64,000 nucleotides of DNA from NCBI RefSeq assembly GCF_016859125.1, contig NZ_CP069338.1:1860001-1924000 (forward strand), written 5' to 3'. This DNA comes from Archangium violaceum (GTDB lineage: Bacteria; Myxococcota; Myxococcia; Myxococcales; Myxococcaceae). The notes below the pieces were generated by a model. The model saw only the letters and a list, made by a program, of their open reading frames with translations. It had not been told where the DNA came from and did not search any database. Of the stretch, positions 49,853-60,369 are shown in pieces; within the stretch, counting starts at the first letter, position 1; each line of letters opens with the position of its first letter. Position numbers and translations under genes: made by a program.

Positions 49853-51289
49853 ATGGCTCCCCTCCACCCGAACCTCGCCGCCGCCTACGACCCCGAGCAC
49901 TTCCGCCGCCTCGGACACCAGCTGGTGGACCAGCTCGCCGACCACCTCACCCGCACCACCCGCCGCGAGGGACCCGTGCTGCCCTGGGCGCCGCCCGCCA
50001 CCCACGTCGAGCGCTACCCCGCGAGCTTCCCCGAGGAGCCCTCCGGAAACCTTCCCGCGCTCCTCTCACGCGTCATCACCGACTCGCACCACCTGCACCA
50101 CCCGCACTACGTGGGCCACCAGGTGTCCGCGCCCCTGCCCCTGGCAGCCCTCTGCGACCTCGCCTCCTCGCTCCTCAACAACGGCATGGCCGTCTACGAG
50201 ATGGGGCCCGTCTCCACCGCCATGGAGCACAACGTGCTGCGCTGGATGGCCGGGGTGCTCGGCCTGCCCGAGGGCGCGGGCGGCGTCCTCACCTCGGGAG
50301 GCTCCGCCGGCAACCTCACCGCCCTGCTCGCCGCGCGTCAGGCGAAGGCCGGTTTCGACGCGTGGAACGGCGGCCCCACCGCCGGCCCGCCGCTCACCGT
50401 GCTCGTCCCCGAGACGACCCACTACTGCGTCGCCCGCTCCACCAAGGTGATGGGCTGGGGCGCCGAGGGCGTCACCCCCGTCCCCGTGGACACGCGCTAC
50501 CGGCTGCGCCCCGAGGCCCTGGAGGAGTCGCTCGCCGCGGCCCGGCGTGCCGGCCGCCGCCCCATCGCCGTGGTGGCCAGTGCCGGCTCCACCGCCACGG
50601 GCGCCTTCGATCCGCTCGAGGCCGTGGCCGACTTCTGCGCGAAGCACGACCTCTGGTTCCACGTGGATGGGGCCCACGGCGCCTCGGCCGCGCTCAGCCC
50701 CCGCTACCGACACCAGGTGAAGGGAATCGAACGCGCCGACTCGGTGGTGTGGGACGCGCACAAGATGATGATGATGCCGGCGCTCATCACCGCCGTGCTC
50801 TTCCGCGATGGCAGCCGCTCCTTCGAGGCCTTCGCCCAGGAGGCCTCCTACCTCTTCACGGGCCAGGACACGCGGCGCTGGAGCGACGTGGCGCTGCGCA
50901 CCCTCGAGTGCACCAAGGAGATGATGGCCCTCAAGCTGTACGCCAGCCTGAGCGTGCTGGGCACGAAGCTCTTCGCGGACGCCGTCACCGAGAGCTTCGA
51001 CCTGACCCGCCGCTTCGCCGAGCGCATCCAGTCCTCCGGGGACTTCGAGCTGGCCGTCCCCCCCGACTGCAACATCGTCTGCTTCCGGCACACGCCGAGG
51101 GGGCTGCCCGCCTCGGAGCTCGACGCGCTCCAGGTGCGCCTGCGCGAGTCGCTCGTCACGAGCGGCGACTTCTACCTGGTGCAGACGACGCTCGGCGGGC
51201 GCGTGTGGCTGCGCACCACCCTCATCAACCCGCTCACCACGGACAAGGACCTGGACGCTCTGCTGGAGGCCCTGCGCCGGGCGGCTTGA
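49853..51289 (+). CDS. PLP-dependent decarboxylase, aromatic-L-amino-acid/glutamate decarboxylase family
   Basis: 478 residues. The group II decarboxylase signs are HPHYVGHQ near residue 83, LTSGGSAGNLTALLAAR (PLP phosphate), FHVDGAHGASAAL (Asp to the pyridine N) and SVVWDAHKMMMMP with the PLP-binding Lys. C-terminal LRTTLINPLTT is typical. It decarboxylates an aromatic or other L-amino acid; which one cannot be told. 151 bases separate it from the divergent selenoprotein gene. No transporter or polyamine genes accompany it. Confidence 0.88.
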   Translation: MAPLHPNLAAAYDPEHFRRLGHQLVDQLADHLTRTTRREGPVLPWAPPATHVERYPASFPEEPSGNLPALLSRVITDSHHLHHPHYVGHQVSAPLPLAALCDLASSLLNNGMAVYEMGPVSTAMEHNVLRWMAGVLGLPEGAGGVLTSGGSAGNLTALLAARQAKAGFDAWNGGPTAGPPLTVLVPETTHYCVARSTKVMGWGAEGVTPVPVDTRYRLRPEALEESLAAARRAGRRPIAVVASAGSTATGAFDPLEAVADFCAKHDLWFHVDGAHGASAALSPRYRHQVKGIERADSVVWDAHKMMMMPALITAVLFRDGSRSFEAFAQEASYLFTGQDTRRWSDVALRTLECTKEMMALKLYASLSVLGTKLFADAVTESFDLTRRFAERIQSSGDFELAVPPDCNIVCFRHTPRGLPASELDALQVRLRESLVTSGDFYLVQTTLGGRVWLRTTLINPLTTDKDLDALLEALRRAA

Positions 51290-51366
51290 GCCCGGCGGGA
51301 ATCCATCCCAGCGACCCCACCGAAGAGTCGCGCGAGGGGCGGAAATCGGGTAGAGCCCCCCTCGCC

Positions 51367-52086
51367 ATGCTCGTCTCCGTCGTCATCCCCGTCTACAACG
51401 AGATCTCCACCCTCGCCGAAATCCTCCGCCGCGTCACCGCCGTGGACTTCCCCAAGGAGCTCGTCATCGTGGACGACTGCTCCCGGGACGGCAGCCGCGA
51501 GTTCCTCCAGCGCCTGGCCAACGAGGGCCTCTCCGTCATCGGCGGCACCCCGCAGAACCGCAACGAGCTGCGCGTCCTCTTCCAGGAGAAGAACCAGGGC
51601 AAGGGCGCGGCCCTGCGGCGCGGTTTCGCCGAGTCCTCCGGGGACATCGTCATCATCCAGGACGCGGACCTCGAGTACGACCCGCGCGAAATCCCCCGCG
51701 TCATCCAGCCCATCGTCGATGGCGACGCGGACGTCGTCTTCGGCAGCCGCTTCACCGGCACGCCCCGGCGCGTCCTCTACTTCTGGCACTCGGTGATGAA
51801 CCAGTTCCTCACCATGCTCTCCAACATGACGAGCAACCTCAACCTCACCGACATGGAGACCTGCTACAAGGCCTTCCGCGCCGAGGTCATCCGGTCGGTG
51901 AACATCGAGGAGGACCGCTTCGGCATCGAGCCGGAGCTCACCGCCAAGGTGGCTCGCGGCGGCTGGCGCGTCTTCGAGGTGCCCATCAGCTACCACGGGC
52001 GCACCTACGAGGAGGGCAAGAAGATCGGCTGGAAGGACGGCGTCCGGGCCCTCTACGCCATCGGCAAGTACGCCATCAAACGCTGA
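51367..52086 (+). CDS. Family 2 glycosyltransferase
   Basis: 239 residues from the ATG at 51367. GT-A fold signs: SVVIPVYNEISTLAE, VIVDDCSRDGS, KGAALRRGF and the metal-binding DAD (IIQDADLEYDP). Then FGSRFTG and METCYKAF follow, as in dolichol-phosphate-mannose-synthase-like GT2 enzymes. There is no membrane segment. It transfers a sugar from a nucleotide donor, likely to a lipid carrier at the membrane. The PLP decarboxylase ends 78 bases upstream. Confidence 0.88.
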   Translation: MLVSVVIPVYNEISTLAEILRRVTAVDFPKELVIVDDCSRDGSREFLQRLANEGLSVIGGTPQNRNELRVLFQEKNQGKGAALRRGFAESSGDIVIIQDADLEYDPREIPRVIQPIVDGDADVVFGSRFTGTPRRVLYFWHSVMNQFLTMLSNMTSNLNLTDMETCYKAFRAEVIRSVNIEEDRFGIEPELTAKVARGGWRVFEVPISYHGRTYEEGKKIGWKDGVRALYAIGKYAIKR

Positions 52087-52212
52087 GGCCCCCGCCCGGG
52101 TTGTCCGGCGGCCAACACCCTCGGACCCCAGGCGGACCCCTCCGGTCCAGCGGCTGCGCCCCCGCTCCCCCTTCCAGGTGCTCTTTTCGAGAAGGGTTCC
52201 TACTTTCAGGGT

Positions 52213-52641
52213 GTGCTACCGAGATTCCTCCTCTATGGGTGTGCGGGCTGGGTGCTGGAGGTGTGTTTCACCGGCATGAGTGCCGCCCTCTTCGAGAGGG
52301 ACCGGCATGGCACGGCGAAGACGTACCTCTGGATGCACCCCATCTACGGTGCCACGGCGCTGGGGATGGAGCTGCTCCATGACCGGCTGCGGTTCCTGCC
52401 CCGGCCCGTGCGGGCGCTCGCCTACACCGCCGTCATCTTCGGCGCCGAGTTCACCACGGGATGGTTGCTGCGCAAGGCGCTCGGCCGCTGCCCGTGGGAC
52501 TACGAGAAGCGCGGCTGGAGCGTGAAGGGGCTCATCCGCCTGGACTACGCCCCCTTCTGGTACGCGGCCGGCCTGCTCTTCGAGCCCGTGCGCGAGGCGC
52601 TCCTGCGCATCACCAGCGAGGCCCTGCGCCAGACGCCCTAA
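52213..52641 (+). CDS. Membrane protein of the CmpB/PF06541 type
   Basis: 142 residues from a GTG at 52213, three to four membrane helices (FLLYGCAGWVLEVCFTGM, MHPIYGATALGMELL, LAYTAVIFGAEFTTGWLL). The GWVLEV start and CPWDY in the second half are features I associate with the putative ABC-transporter type IV (CmpB) family. The function of the family is unclear. Single gene. Confidence 0.65.
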   Translation: MLPRFLLYGCAGWVLEVCFTGMSAALFERDRHGTAKTYLWMHPIYGATALGMELLHDRLRFLPRPVRALAYTAVIFGAEFTTGWLLRKALGRCPWDYEKRGWSVKGLIRLDYAPFWYAAGLLFEPVREALLRITSEALRQTP

Positions 52642-54056
<1,415 letters not shown>

Positions 54057-54066
54057 GCCCGTGCAT

Positions 54067-54095
54067 CCTTCCCTCTCCCCTCGGGAGAGGGAAGG
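54067..54095. terminator. Bidirectional hairpin terminator-like element
   Basis: A 13-bp perfect inverted repeat CCTTCCCTCTCCC / GGGAGAGGGAAGG with a 3-base loop CTC. It lies between the stop of mreB (54056, plus) and the stop of the ABC permease gene (54100, minus). The core arms equal those of the hairpin at 30266-30286. Confidence 0.65.
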
Positions 54096-54099
54096 GAAG

Positions 54100-55257
54100 C
54101 TAGGCGCGCAAGGCATCCAGGATCGACAGCCTCGAGGCCCGTAGCGCGGGCAGCATGCCTCCCAGCACCCCCATCAATGTCCCGAAGACGAGCGCCGCCA
54201 CCACGATGCCCGGTGTCGGTGTGAAGCCGAAGCGCACCTCGGCGAACGTCTGGAAGTTGAGCGTCCTTATTTCCATCCACCGCGTGGCCAGCGCCCCCAG
54301 CGCGCCCAGCACCCCTCCGGCCGCCCCCAGCACCGCGGACTCGATGAGGATGCTCGCCAGCACGCTGCGCCGCCGGTAGCCCACCGCCCGCAGCATCCCC
54401 AGCTCGCCCAGGCGCGCCGCCACCTGCGCGTACATGGTGATCATCGCCCCCAGCACCGCGCCCACGCTGAAGATGAAGGACACGAAGAGCCCCAGCACCC
54501 GGATGAACGTGGCCAGCCACGTGGCCTGCTCCGCCCAGTACTCGGGCTCCGATTTCGCATCCAGCGTGAAGCGCGGCTCCTCCTCCACCTGTTGGATGAA
54601 GGTGTCGCGCGCCTGCTCCGAGCCCGTCCGCACCACGATGGAGCTGAGCCCCGGCCGATCGAACGCGGGCCCCAGCCGGTTGGCGTCCACCCACAGCTCG
54701 GACTCGTAGGCCCCTCCCGCGGCGGTGAACACACCCACCACCGGCCAGCGCTCCTCGGCGAACACCAGTTCCCCGCCCAGGTACGCCCCCGGCGAGCGGC
54801 CCACCAGGGCCTCGCCCAATGCAATCTCGTTCGTACCCGGCCGTGGCTCCCGGCCGGCGATGAGCCGCACCGTGGGCCGGATGGCGAAGCTCTCCGGGCC
54901 AATCCCCCGTGCGTTGATGTTCGACTCGTTGCCGTCGCCTCGCGGCAGCAGCACGGGCACGATCAGCTCTCCGGCCACCAGCGGCTCCCCCTCGGGAGAG
55001 GAGGCCACCTGCGGCGCACTGCCCAGGGCGCGCAGCGCGTCGCGCTCCACGTTGCTCATCAACTCGCTGGTGGAGCCCTCGGCCAGGAGGATGACGTTGC
55101 GCGGGTCTCCCCCGGAGGCGAGCGCGGACTCGATGCCGTTGGCCAGCATCAGCACGGTGGCGAAGACGAAGACGACGAGCCCCAGGCCCAGCACGGTGAG
55201 CCCCGTGGACAGGCGCCGCGCCCAGAGGCTGCGCGTGTTGTAGTAGAGCGGAATCAT
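54100..55257 (-). CDS. MacB-type ABC transporter permease (second permease)
   Basis: 385 residues. One N-terminal helix (LSTGLTVLGLGLVVFVFATVL), a periplasmic MacB_PCD domain (~40-250) and three C-terminal helices (~265-385) with ARLGELGMLRAVGYRRRSVLAS, the FtsX signature region. The gene is last in the four-gene operon adaptor, ATPase, permease, permease. Two permeases with one ATPase suggest a heterodimeric MacB-like exporter. Substrate unknown. Confidence 0.85.
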   Translation of the reverse strand: MIPLYYNTRSLWARRLSTGLTVLGLGLVVFVFATVLMLANGIESALASGGDPRNVILLAEGSTSELMSNVERDALRALGSAPQVASSPEGEPLVAGELIVPVLLPRGDGNESNINARGIGPESFAIRPTVRLIAGREPRPGTNEIALGEALVGRSPGAYLGGELVFAEERWPVVGVFTAAGGAYESELWVDANRLGPAFDRPGLSSIVVRTGSEQARDTFIQQVEEEPRFTLDAKSEPEYWAEQATWLATFIRVLGLFVSFIFSVGAVLGAMITMYAQVAARLGELGMLRAVGYRRRSVLASILIESAVLGAAGGVLGALGALATRWMEIRTLNFQTFAEVRFGFTPTPGIVVAALVFGTLMGVLGGMLPALRASRLSILDALRA

Positions 55258-55260
55258 CGC

Positions 55261-56421
55261 TCAGGCCACCTTCCTCAACCCCTCGGCCACCGGAATCCGG
55301 ATGGCCCGTAGCGCGGGGATGGCTCCGGCCAGCAACGCCACGCCCACGGCCGCCAGCGCCCCGAGCACCAGCGTGCTCCCGCGCATGAACTCCGCGGGCA
55401 GGCCTCCCATCTGCGAGCCGACGAGCGCGACGAAGCCCCGGATGAGCGGCGGTGCGACGAGCACCCCCAGCCCCGCCGAGGCCAGGCCGATGGCCAACGA
55501 CTCGAAGAGCACGAGCATCACCACCCGTCCGCTCTTGAAACCCATGGCCCGCAGCGTGGACAGGTCTCGCGTCCGCTCGCGCACGCTCATGGCCAGCGTG
55601 TTGCCGATGACCAGCAGGATGATGAGCAGGATGACGGTGGCCACCACCTGCACCGCGGTGATGATGGCCGACAGCATGGAGATGAAGCCCAGCGTGGCCG
55701 CGCGCTCGCTCTCCGTGCGCGTGGGGTACGGGCTGTTGGCGAACATGGCGTCCACCGCCGAGGCCACCGCCGCCGAGCGCGAGGGGTCCTCCACGCGAAT
55801 CATGAAGGCGCCCACCCGGTCCTTGCGGTCCTCCGGCAGCTTCTCGTTGAGGCAGCGGAAGCCGAAGAAGAGCGAACTGGTGTCCAGCGTGCCGGTCCGC
55901 ACGTCGTAGATGCCCCGCACGGTGAAGCTCCACTCGCCCGGGTAGATGGTGCCCTTGAGCGTTACCCGGTCCCCCGGCTTCCACCCATAGCGCTTCGCCA
56001 GGTCCTTGCCGATGAGCGCGCCACAGGGATCCTCCTGGAAGGCCGCCACCTGCTGCGGGGGGACGACGAGCTCATCGAAGACCCGCATGAAGGAGGGCGG
56101 ATCCACGAAGGCGGAGCCGAAGAAGTCGCGCTGGGACTCGCCATAGCGTCCACCGAAGAAGCCATAGAAGGTGATGTCGTCCACCCCCGGCACGGCGGAG
56201 ATGCGCGTCTGGTAGGACAGGGGCAGATCCCCCGTGATGGACGCCTTGGCGCGCGTGAAGAGCCGGTCCGCCTGCGCCGACTCGGCGCTCGAATAGAAGA
56301 GGTCCACCACGGTGCGCAGGAAGATGAAGGCCATCACCCCCACCCCACCCGCCAGCACCGTGAGCGCCAGCCGCAGGGGGTTGCGCAGCAGGTCCTTCCA
56401 CACGAGCCGCCCGAACGTCAT
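55261..56421 (-). CDS. MacB-type ABC transporter permease (first permease)
   Basis: 386 residues with the same plan as the next gene: N-terminal helix (LRLALTVLAGGVGVMAFIFLR), a periplasmic domain and three C-terminal helices (VVATVILLIILLVIGNTLAM). RTRDLSTLRAMGFKSGRVVMLV is the FtsX core. It overlaps the ATPase stop by four bases (ATGA at 56418-56421). Three bases separate it from the second permease. Confidence 0.87.
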   Translation of the reverse strand: MTFGRLVWKDLLRNPLRLALTVLAGGVGVMAFIFLRTVVDLFYSSAESAQADRLFTRAKASITGDLPLSYQTRISAVPGVDDITFYGFFGGRYGESQRDFFGSAFVDPPSFMRVFDELVVPPQQVAAFQEDPCGALIGKDLAKRYGWKPGDRVTLKGTIYPGEWSFTVRGIYDVRTGTLDTSSLFFGFRCLNEKLPEDRKDRVGAFMIRVEDPSRSAAVASAVDAMFANSPYPTRTESERAATLGFISMLSAIITAVQVVATVILLIILLVIGNTLAMSVRERTRDLSTLRAMGFKSGRVVMLVLFESLAIGLASAGLGVLVAPPLIRGFVALVGSQMGGLPAEFMRGSTLVLGALAAVGVALLAGAIPALRAIRIPVAEGLRKVA

Positions 56422-57113
56422 TGCAGCGCCCCCTTCTCCAGGTGCCGTATCAGGTCGGCCCGCTCGGCGGCGTGCGGGTCGTGCGTCACCATCACGAGCG
56501 TCTTGTGCAGCCCCTGGTGCAGCTCCTGGAAGAGGTCCAACACCTGCTCGGCGGACTTGCGATCCAGGTCGCCCGTGGGCTCGTCCGCGATGAGCAGGTC
56601 CGGATCCGTGACGATGGCCCGGGCAATGGCCACGCGCTGCTGCTCGCCTCCGGACATCTGCGGGGGACGGTGCTTCATCCGGTGTCCCAGGCCCACCACC
56701 TCCAGCGCGGCGGCCACGTGCTCGCGGCGCTCGGCGCGGGAGAGGGGCGAGAGCAGCAGGGGCAACTCCACGTTCTCCGCCGCCGTGAGCACCGGCAGCA
56801 GGTTGTACATCTGGAAGACGAAGCCCACGTGCCCCGCGCGCCAGTCCGACAGCTCCTTGTCGCTCATGCGCGCCAGGTCCTGCCCACCCACCTCCACCAC
56901 GCCCGTCGTGGGCCGGTCCAACCCGGAGATGAGGTTGAGCAGCGTGGACTTGCCCGAGCCGGACGGACCCATGAAGGCCTCGAAGGCCCCCATCGGGATG
57001 TCCAGGTCCACCGCCTCCAATACGGGCACGACGATGTCGCCACGCCGGTAGGCCTTCGAGACCCCTCGGAGCCGGATGAAGGAAGACGTCGCGTCCACCG
57101 GCGCGGTGCTCAT
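56418..57113 (-). CDS. MacB-type ABC transporter ATP-binding protein
   Basis: 231 residues from the ATG at 57113, overlapping the adaptor stop. Walker A GPSGSGKST, Q-loop FVFQMYNLLPVLTAAENV, signature MSGGEQQRV, Walker B LLIADEPTGDLD and VTHDP. It clearly belongs to the LolD/MacB branch. Confidence 0.93.
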   Translation of the reverse strand: MSTAPVDATSSFIRLRGVSKAYRRGDIVVPVLEAVDLDIPMGAFEAFMGPSGSGKSTLLNLISGLDRPTTGVVEVGGQDLARMSDKELSDWRAGHVGFVFQMYNLLPVLTAAENVELPLLLSPLSRAERREHVAAALEVVGLGHRMKHRPPQMSGGEQQRVAIARAIVTDPDLLIADEPTGDLDRKSAEQVLDLFQELHQGLHKTLVMVTHDPHAAERADLIRHLEKGALQ

Positions 57114-58339
57114 CCCGCCTCCGTCCGCACCTTCACCTTGCGCCCCGGACGCAGGTTGCCCTCGGGCGCCACCACCACCTGCGTCCCCGGCGCCGGCCCC
57201 TGGGCGAGCGCCACCTCGTCCCCCACCTTCCGGGCCACCTGCACCGGCTGGCGCTTCACCCGCCCGTCCTGCACCACCCACACCACGGACTGCTCACCGC
57301 TCTGTACCACCGCCGCCGCCGGCACCCGCAGCGCCGCGTCATTCTTCTCGAGCGCGTCCGGCGGCAGCTCCTCCTTCAGGAAGGCCACCCGTGAGCCCAT
57401 GTCCGGCAACACGCCCGGGGGAATCTCCTCGAACGCCACGTTCACGTCCGCCGTGGCCTTGGAGCGGTCGATGGCCGGACGCACCGAGCGCACCTTCGCG
57501 CGGAAGGCCTTGTCCGGGTACGCGTCGAGGAAGACGAGCGCGGGCTGTCCCAGCTCGATGCGAGGGAGCTGCTCCTCGCTCACCTCGGCCTCCACCTCGA
57601 GCGCGCCCAGGTCCACCAGCTCGACGATGCCGCCGATGTTCTCCTGCTCGAGCGCGGCGGGCGCGAGCACCGCGCCCTCATCGGCCAGCTTGCGCACCAC
57701 GGTGCCCGAGAAGGGCGCCCGCACCACCGTATGGGACAGCTGCAGCGCCGCGGCCTCCGCCGCCCGCCGGGCCGCCTCGAGCTGGGCGCTCGCGGCCTGC
57801 TCCTCGGCGGAGGACGCACGGGCCAGCGCCTGTGCCTCCTCCAGACTCGCCCGGGTAATGACGTTCGCCTTCGCCAGCTGCTCGGCCCGCCTCAGGTCAC
57901 TGCGCGCCCGTGTCGCCGTGGCTCGCGCGGCGATGAGTCGCTGTTGAGCCGCCCGCAGCTCGGCCCGGGCCCGGGCAACCGCCACCTGCGCATCCCGATC
58001 ATCCAGGCGGGCGAGCACCTGTCCCTCCTCCACCGCGTCGCCCTCGTCCACCGCCACCTCCACCAGACGTCCCGCCACCTGGGGCGCGATGACGGAGTGG
58101 CGGCGCGAGGCCACATAGCCTGCCGCCGTGAGCTCGGTCTGCTGCTCTCCGGGACGGGCCTCGCGGACCTCGGCTACCTGTACGCTGGGGGCACGGCCCA
58201 ACGTCGCCGCCGCCAGCGCGAGGAGGAGCAGAACAGCGAGTCCGGCCCACAACGGCCATCGGTGTGCGAGCTTCCGCCGGGGATGGACCGAGCGGTCGAT
58301 CCTGAGCGCGTTCAACTTCTGGGCCTGGGCTTCCGCCAT
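57110..58339 (-). CDS. Periplasmic adaptor (HlyD/MacA-like, RND/ABC efflux)
   Basis: 409 residues from the ATG at 58339. One N-terminal membrane helix (LWAGLAVLLLLALAAATLG), a lipoyl-like half (IAPQVAGRLVEVAVDEGDAV), a long coiled-coil hairpin (residues ~115-210, rich in ARARAELRAA), second lipoyl half (RAPFSGTVVRKLADEGAVL) and beta-barrel domains. First gene of the four-gene tripartite exporter; an outer-membrane TolC-like gene is not present in the window. Confidence 0.9.
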   Translation of the reverse strand: MAEAQAQKLNALRIDRSVHPRRKLAHRWPLWAGLAVLLLLALAAATLGRAPSVQVAEVREARPGEQQTELTAAGYVASRRHSVIAPQVAGRLVEVAVDEGDAVEEGQVLARLDDRDAQVAVARARAELRAAQQRLIAARATATRARSDLRRAEQLAKANVITRASLEEAQALARASSAEEQAASAQLEAARRAAEAAALQLSHTVVRAPFSGTVVRKLADEGAVLAPAALEQENIGGIVELVDLGALEVEAEVSEEQLPRIELGQPALVFLDAYPDKAFRAKVRSVRPAIDRSKATADVNVAFEEIPPGVLPDMGSRVAFLKEELPPDALEKNDAALRVPAAAVVQSGEQSVVWVVQDGRVKRQPVQVARKVGDEVALAQGPAPGTQVVVAPEGNLRPGRKVKVRTEAG

Positions 58340-58560
58340 GGGTGCCTCCCCCCGTGCGACATGAGCCCTCAGGAGAAAGTAGGAGGAGGCGCCGGATAAG
58401 ACCCGGAGCCGAGGCCGCCCGTGCACTCCTCCTCCAGGGAGCACGGCCGTCCCTCCCTCCCTCTGGGAGGAAGCGGCTGGCAGGGGAAGGAGTCCGCTCG
58501 CAGTGTTGTCACAAGGGACGTTTCCCGCCAGTGACACATCACACACGTGGAGGAGCGAAG

Positions 58561-58779
58561 ATGATCGACCCCGGAGACATCCACGAGGGCATGACGGTGA
58601 GGGACACGGACGGGCGGAAGCTCGGAACGGTGTCGAACGTGGGGGACACCCACTTCGAATTGGGCCAGGGCTCGCCTGCTCGGCGGGACTACATGGTGCA
58701 CTACCACCGGGTGGCGCGCGTGCAGGGCCGGGAAGTGTTCCTCGCGAGCGCGCCCACCGCGGTGCCTCCCGAGGATTGA
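58561..58779 (+). CDS. Small DUF2171/PRC-barrel-like protein
   Basis: 72 residues from the ATG at 58561, after GGAGGAGCG. IDPGDIHEGMTVRDTDGRKLGTVSNVG is a PRC-barrel-like start with a single short beta domain ending in VARVQGREVFL. Such proteins are common as small stress or general proteins. The 221 bases upstream form the divergent promoter region with the efflux operon. Confidence 0.7.
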   Translation: MIDPGDIHEGMTVRDTDGRKLGTVSNVGDTHFELGQGSPARRDYMVHYHRVARVQGREVFLASAPTAVPPED

Positions 58780-58801
58780 CCCCGCCGAGCGCGTAGCGGG
58801 C

Positions 58802-60193
58802 TCATGCGGGCTCGAGTGTCGGGTGGTGGCGCGCCCAGAAGAGCAGCACCGCCGCCACGGACGGAGCGAGCACGGCCACCCCCATGACGAGCCAATCCCC
58901 CAGCCCTCGCGCACGAGGGACGTTGTAGAGGAGTGCCTCGAGCAGGGTGAGGCACGCGTCTCCAGCGATGATGGAGCCCAGCAGCGTGGCCAGCCCGGTG
59001 CGCCAGCGCCGGACGAGCGAGAAGAGCCCCACCGTCAGCCCCACATCGAAGAGGACCCAGCCCCACTGCACCCACGGTGAGGGGAAGCGGTGGGCGTTGG
59101 CCGGCAGCGCGAGCAGCACCGTCCAGGGCACCAGCAGCACCGTGACGAGCCACACCAGCAACAGGGGCCGGCGCAGGAGCGTGGCCACCCCGAAGCGCGC
59201 CAGGCTCCCCTGGGCGAAGGCCGTCAGGGCGTCGTACACCGGCAGGGGCGAACCGTCGTACCGGGCGGGCCAGGCCAGGTGGATGCGGTCCCACGCATGC
59301 GGGCGCAGCCGGGCCTTGAAGGCGCGCAGCCCCTCGAAGTCATAGAGCGGGGTACCGAGCAGCCGAGCGGCGCGCAGCCAGCCCGCCACCTCGCCCGCCA
59401 GTGGAGCGAGCCCCAGCGTCAGGTAGCTCCGGCCCTCGGCCGCCGCCGCGCGCATCACCGCGTCCACCAGCAGCTCCGCGGTGCCATTGGGAGCCTTCTT
59501 GTCCCGCAGCAGGTGCTGCACGAACCAGCCATTGCGCGCGTACACCGGCACCGCCGACAGGAAGGCCACCACCTCCCCATTGCGCTCGGCCACGAAGGAG
59601 CGCCGCTCGTCCGCCCACTCATACGGGGAGAGCTGCACCAGGAAGCCCATGGGCGCCATCCGCCGGGAACGCAGCCAGCGCTCCATCAGCCGATCCACCC
59701 CCGCCCGCGTCGGATGCGAGGCGTCCTTCAGCTCGGCCGGGGACAGCTCGCGCACCCTCACCCCCTTGGCCCGCGCGCGGCGCAGCTGCTCGCGCAGGCC
59801 CCGGCTCTCGCGCACGCCCTCCTCCCAGCGCCGGGGATCCCAGACGGGCTGCTCGCCAATGGACAACCCCTTCACCGGGGCCGCGTCCAACATGCGCTGC
59901 TCGGTGGCGAAGAAGCACAGGCGCCGGCCCGAGGCGGAAGCGTGCGCCTCGAAGCGCTCCGACACCTGGGCGATGCGCTCGTGTGGGGCGATGGGGGCTC
60001 CGGCCACCACCCACGCACTCCCCGTGTCCACGTACGCCACGCACGCGTCGTCGCCGTCGAACCAGTACGAATACCCCGGCTCCAGCACCTGGAAGGACGT
60101 GGCGTTCCAACCGTAGCGCCTGAGCAGCGCCAGCACCCGCGGGTGCTCCGTGTCGATACCGCCATGCCTGTCGGTAGCCTCCGAGGAGCCCAT
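58802..60193 (-). CDS. DUF2156 (MprF synthetase-like) protein with C-terminal membrane domain
   Basis: 463 residues from the ATG at 60193; the upstream frame to 60436 is unlikely to be coding. Residues ~20-320 form a DUF2156 GNAT-like domain, in which GYSYWFDGDDACVAYVDTG, VVAGAPIAPHERIA and RSYLTLGLAPLAG are typical of lysylphosphatidylglycerol synthetase. About five membrane helices follow (~345-455). In MprF the membrane domain precedes the synthetase domain, so the order here is reversed. It may modify a lipid head group, but the aminoacyl-tRNA role is not shown. Confidence 0.7.
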   Translation of the reverse strand: MGSSEATDRHGGIDTEHPRVLALLRRYGWNATSFQVLEPGYSYWFDGDDACVAYVDTGSAWVVAGAPIAPHERIAQVSERFEAHASASGRRLCFFATEQRMLDAAPVKGLSIGEQPVWDPRRWEEGVRESRGLREQLRRARAKGVRVRELSPAELKDASHPTRAGVDRLMERWLRSRRMAPMGFLVQLSPYEWADERRSFVAERNGEVVAFLSAVPVYARNGWFVQHLLRDKKAPNGTAELLVDAVMRAAAAEGRSYLTLGLAPLAGEVAGWLRAARLLGTPLYDFEGLRAFKARLRPHAWDRIHLAWPARYDGSPLPVYDALTAFAQGSLARFGVATLLRRPLLLVWLVTVLLVPWTVLLALPANAHRFPSPWVQWGWVLFDVGLTVGLFSLVRRWRTGLATLLGSIIAGDACLTLLEALLYNVPRARGLGDWLVMGVAVLAPSVAAVLLFWARHHPTLEPA

Positions 60194-60369
60194 ACAACCG
60201 TCCGAATACGTTCCACCGGGCACGTCCGCAAGGCCTCTCCCGGGTCCAGGCCGTCCGTGCCCCGGACGAGCTGGCACGTCCCCCCCCACCCTCACGCCCC
60301 GTGCGTGTGACAGCGTGGGCATGGGCGCGGTACACCGGAACCCTCCTCGTCCTCTCAAGGAGTGAGTGG

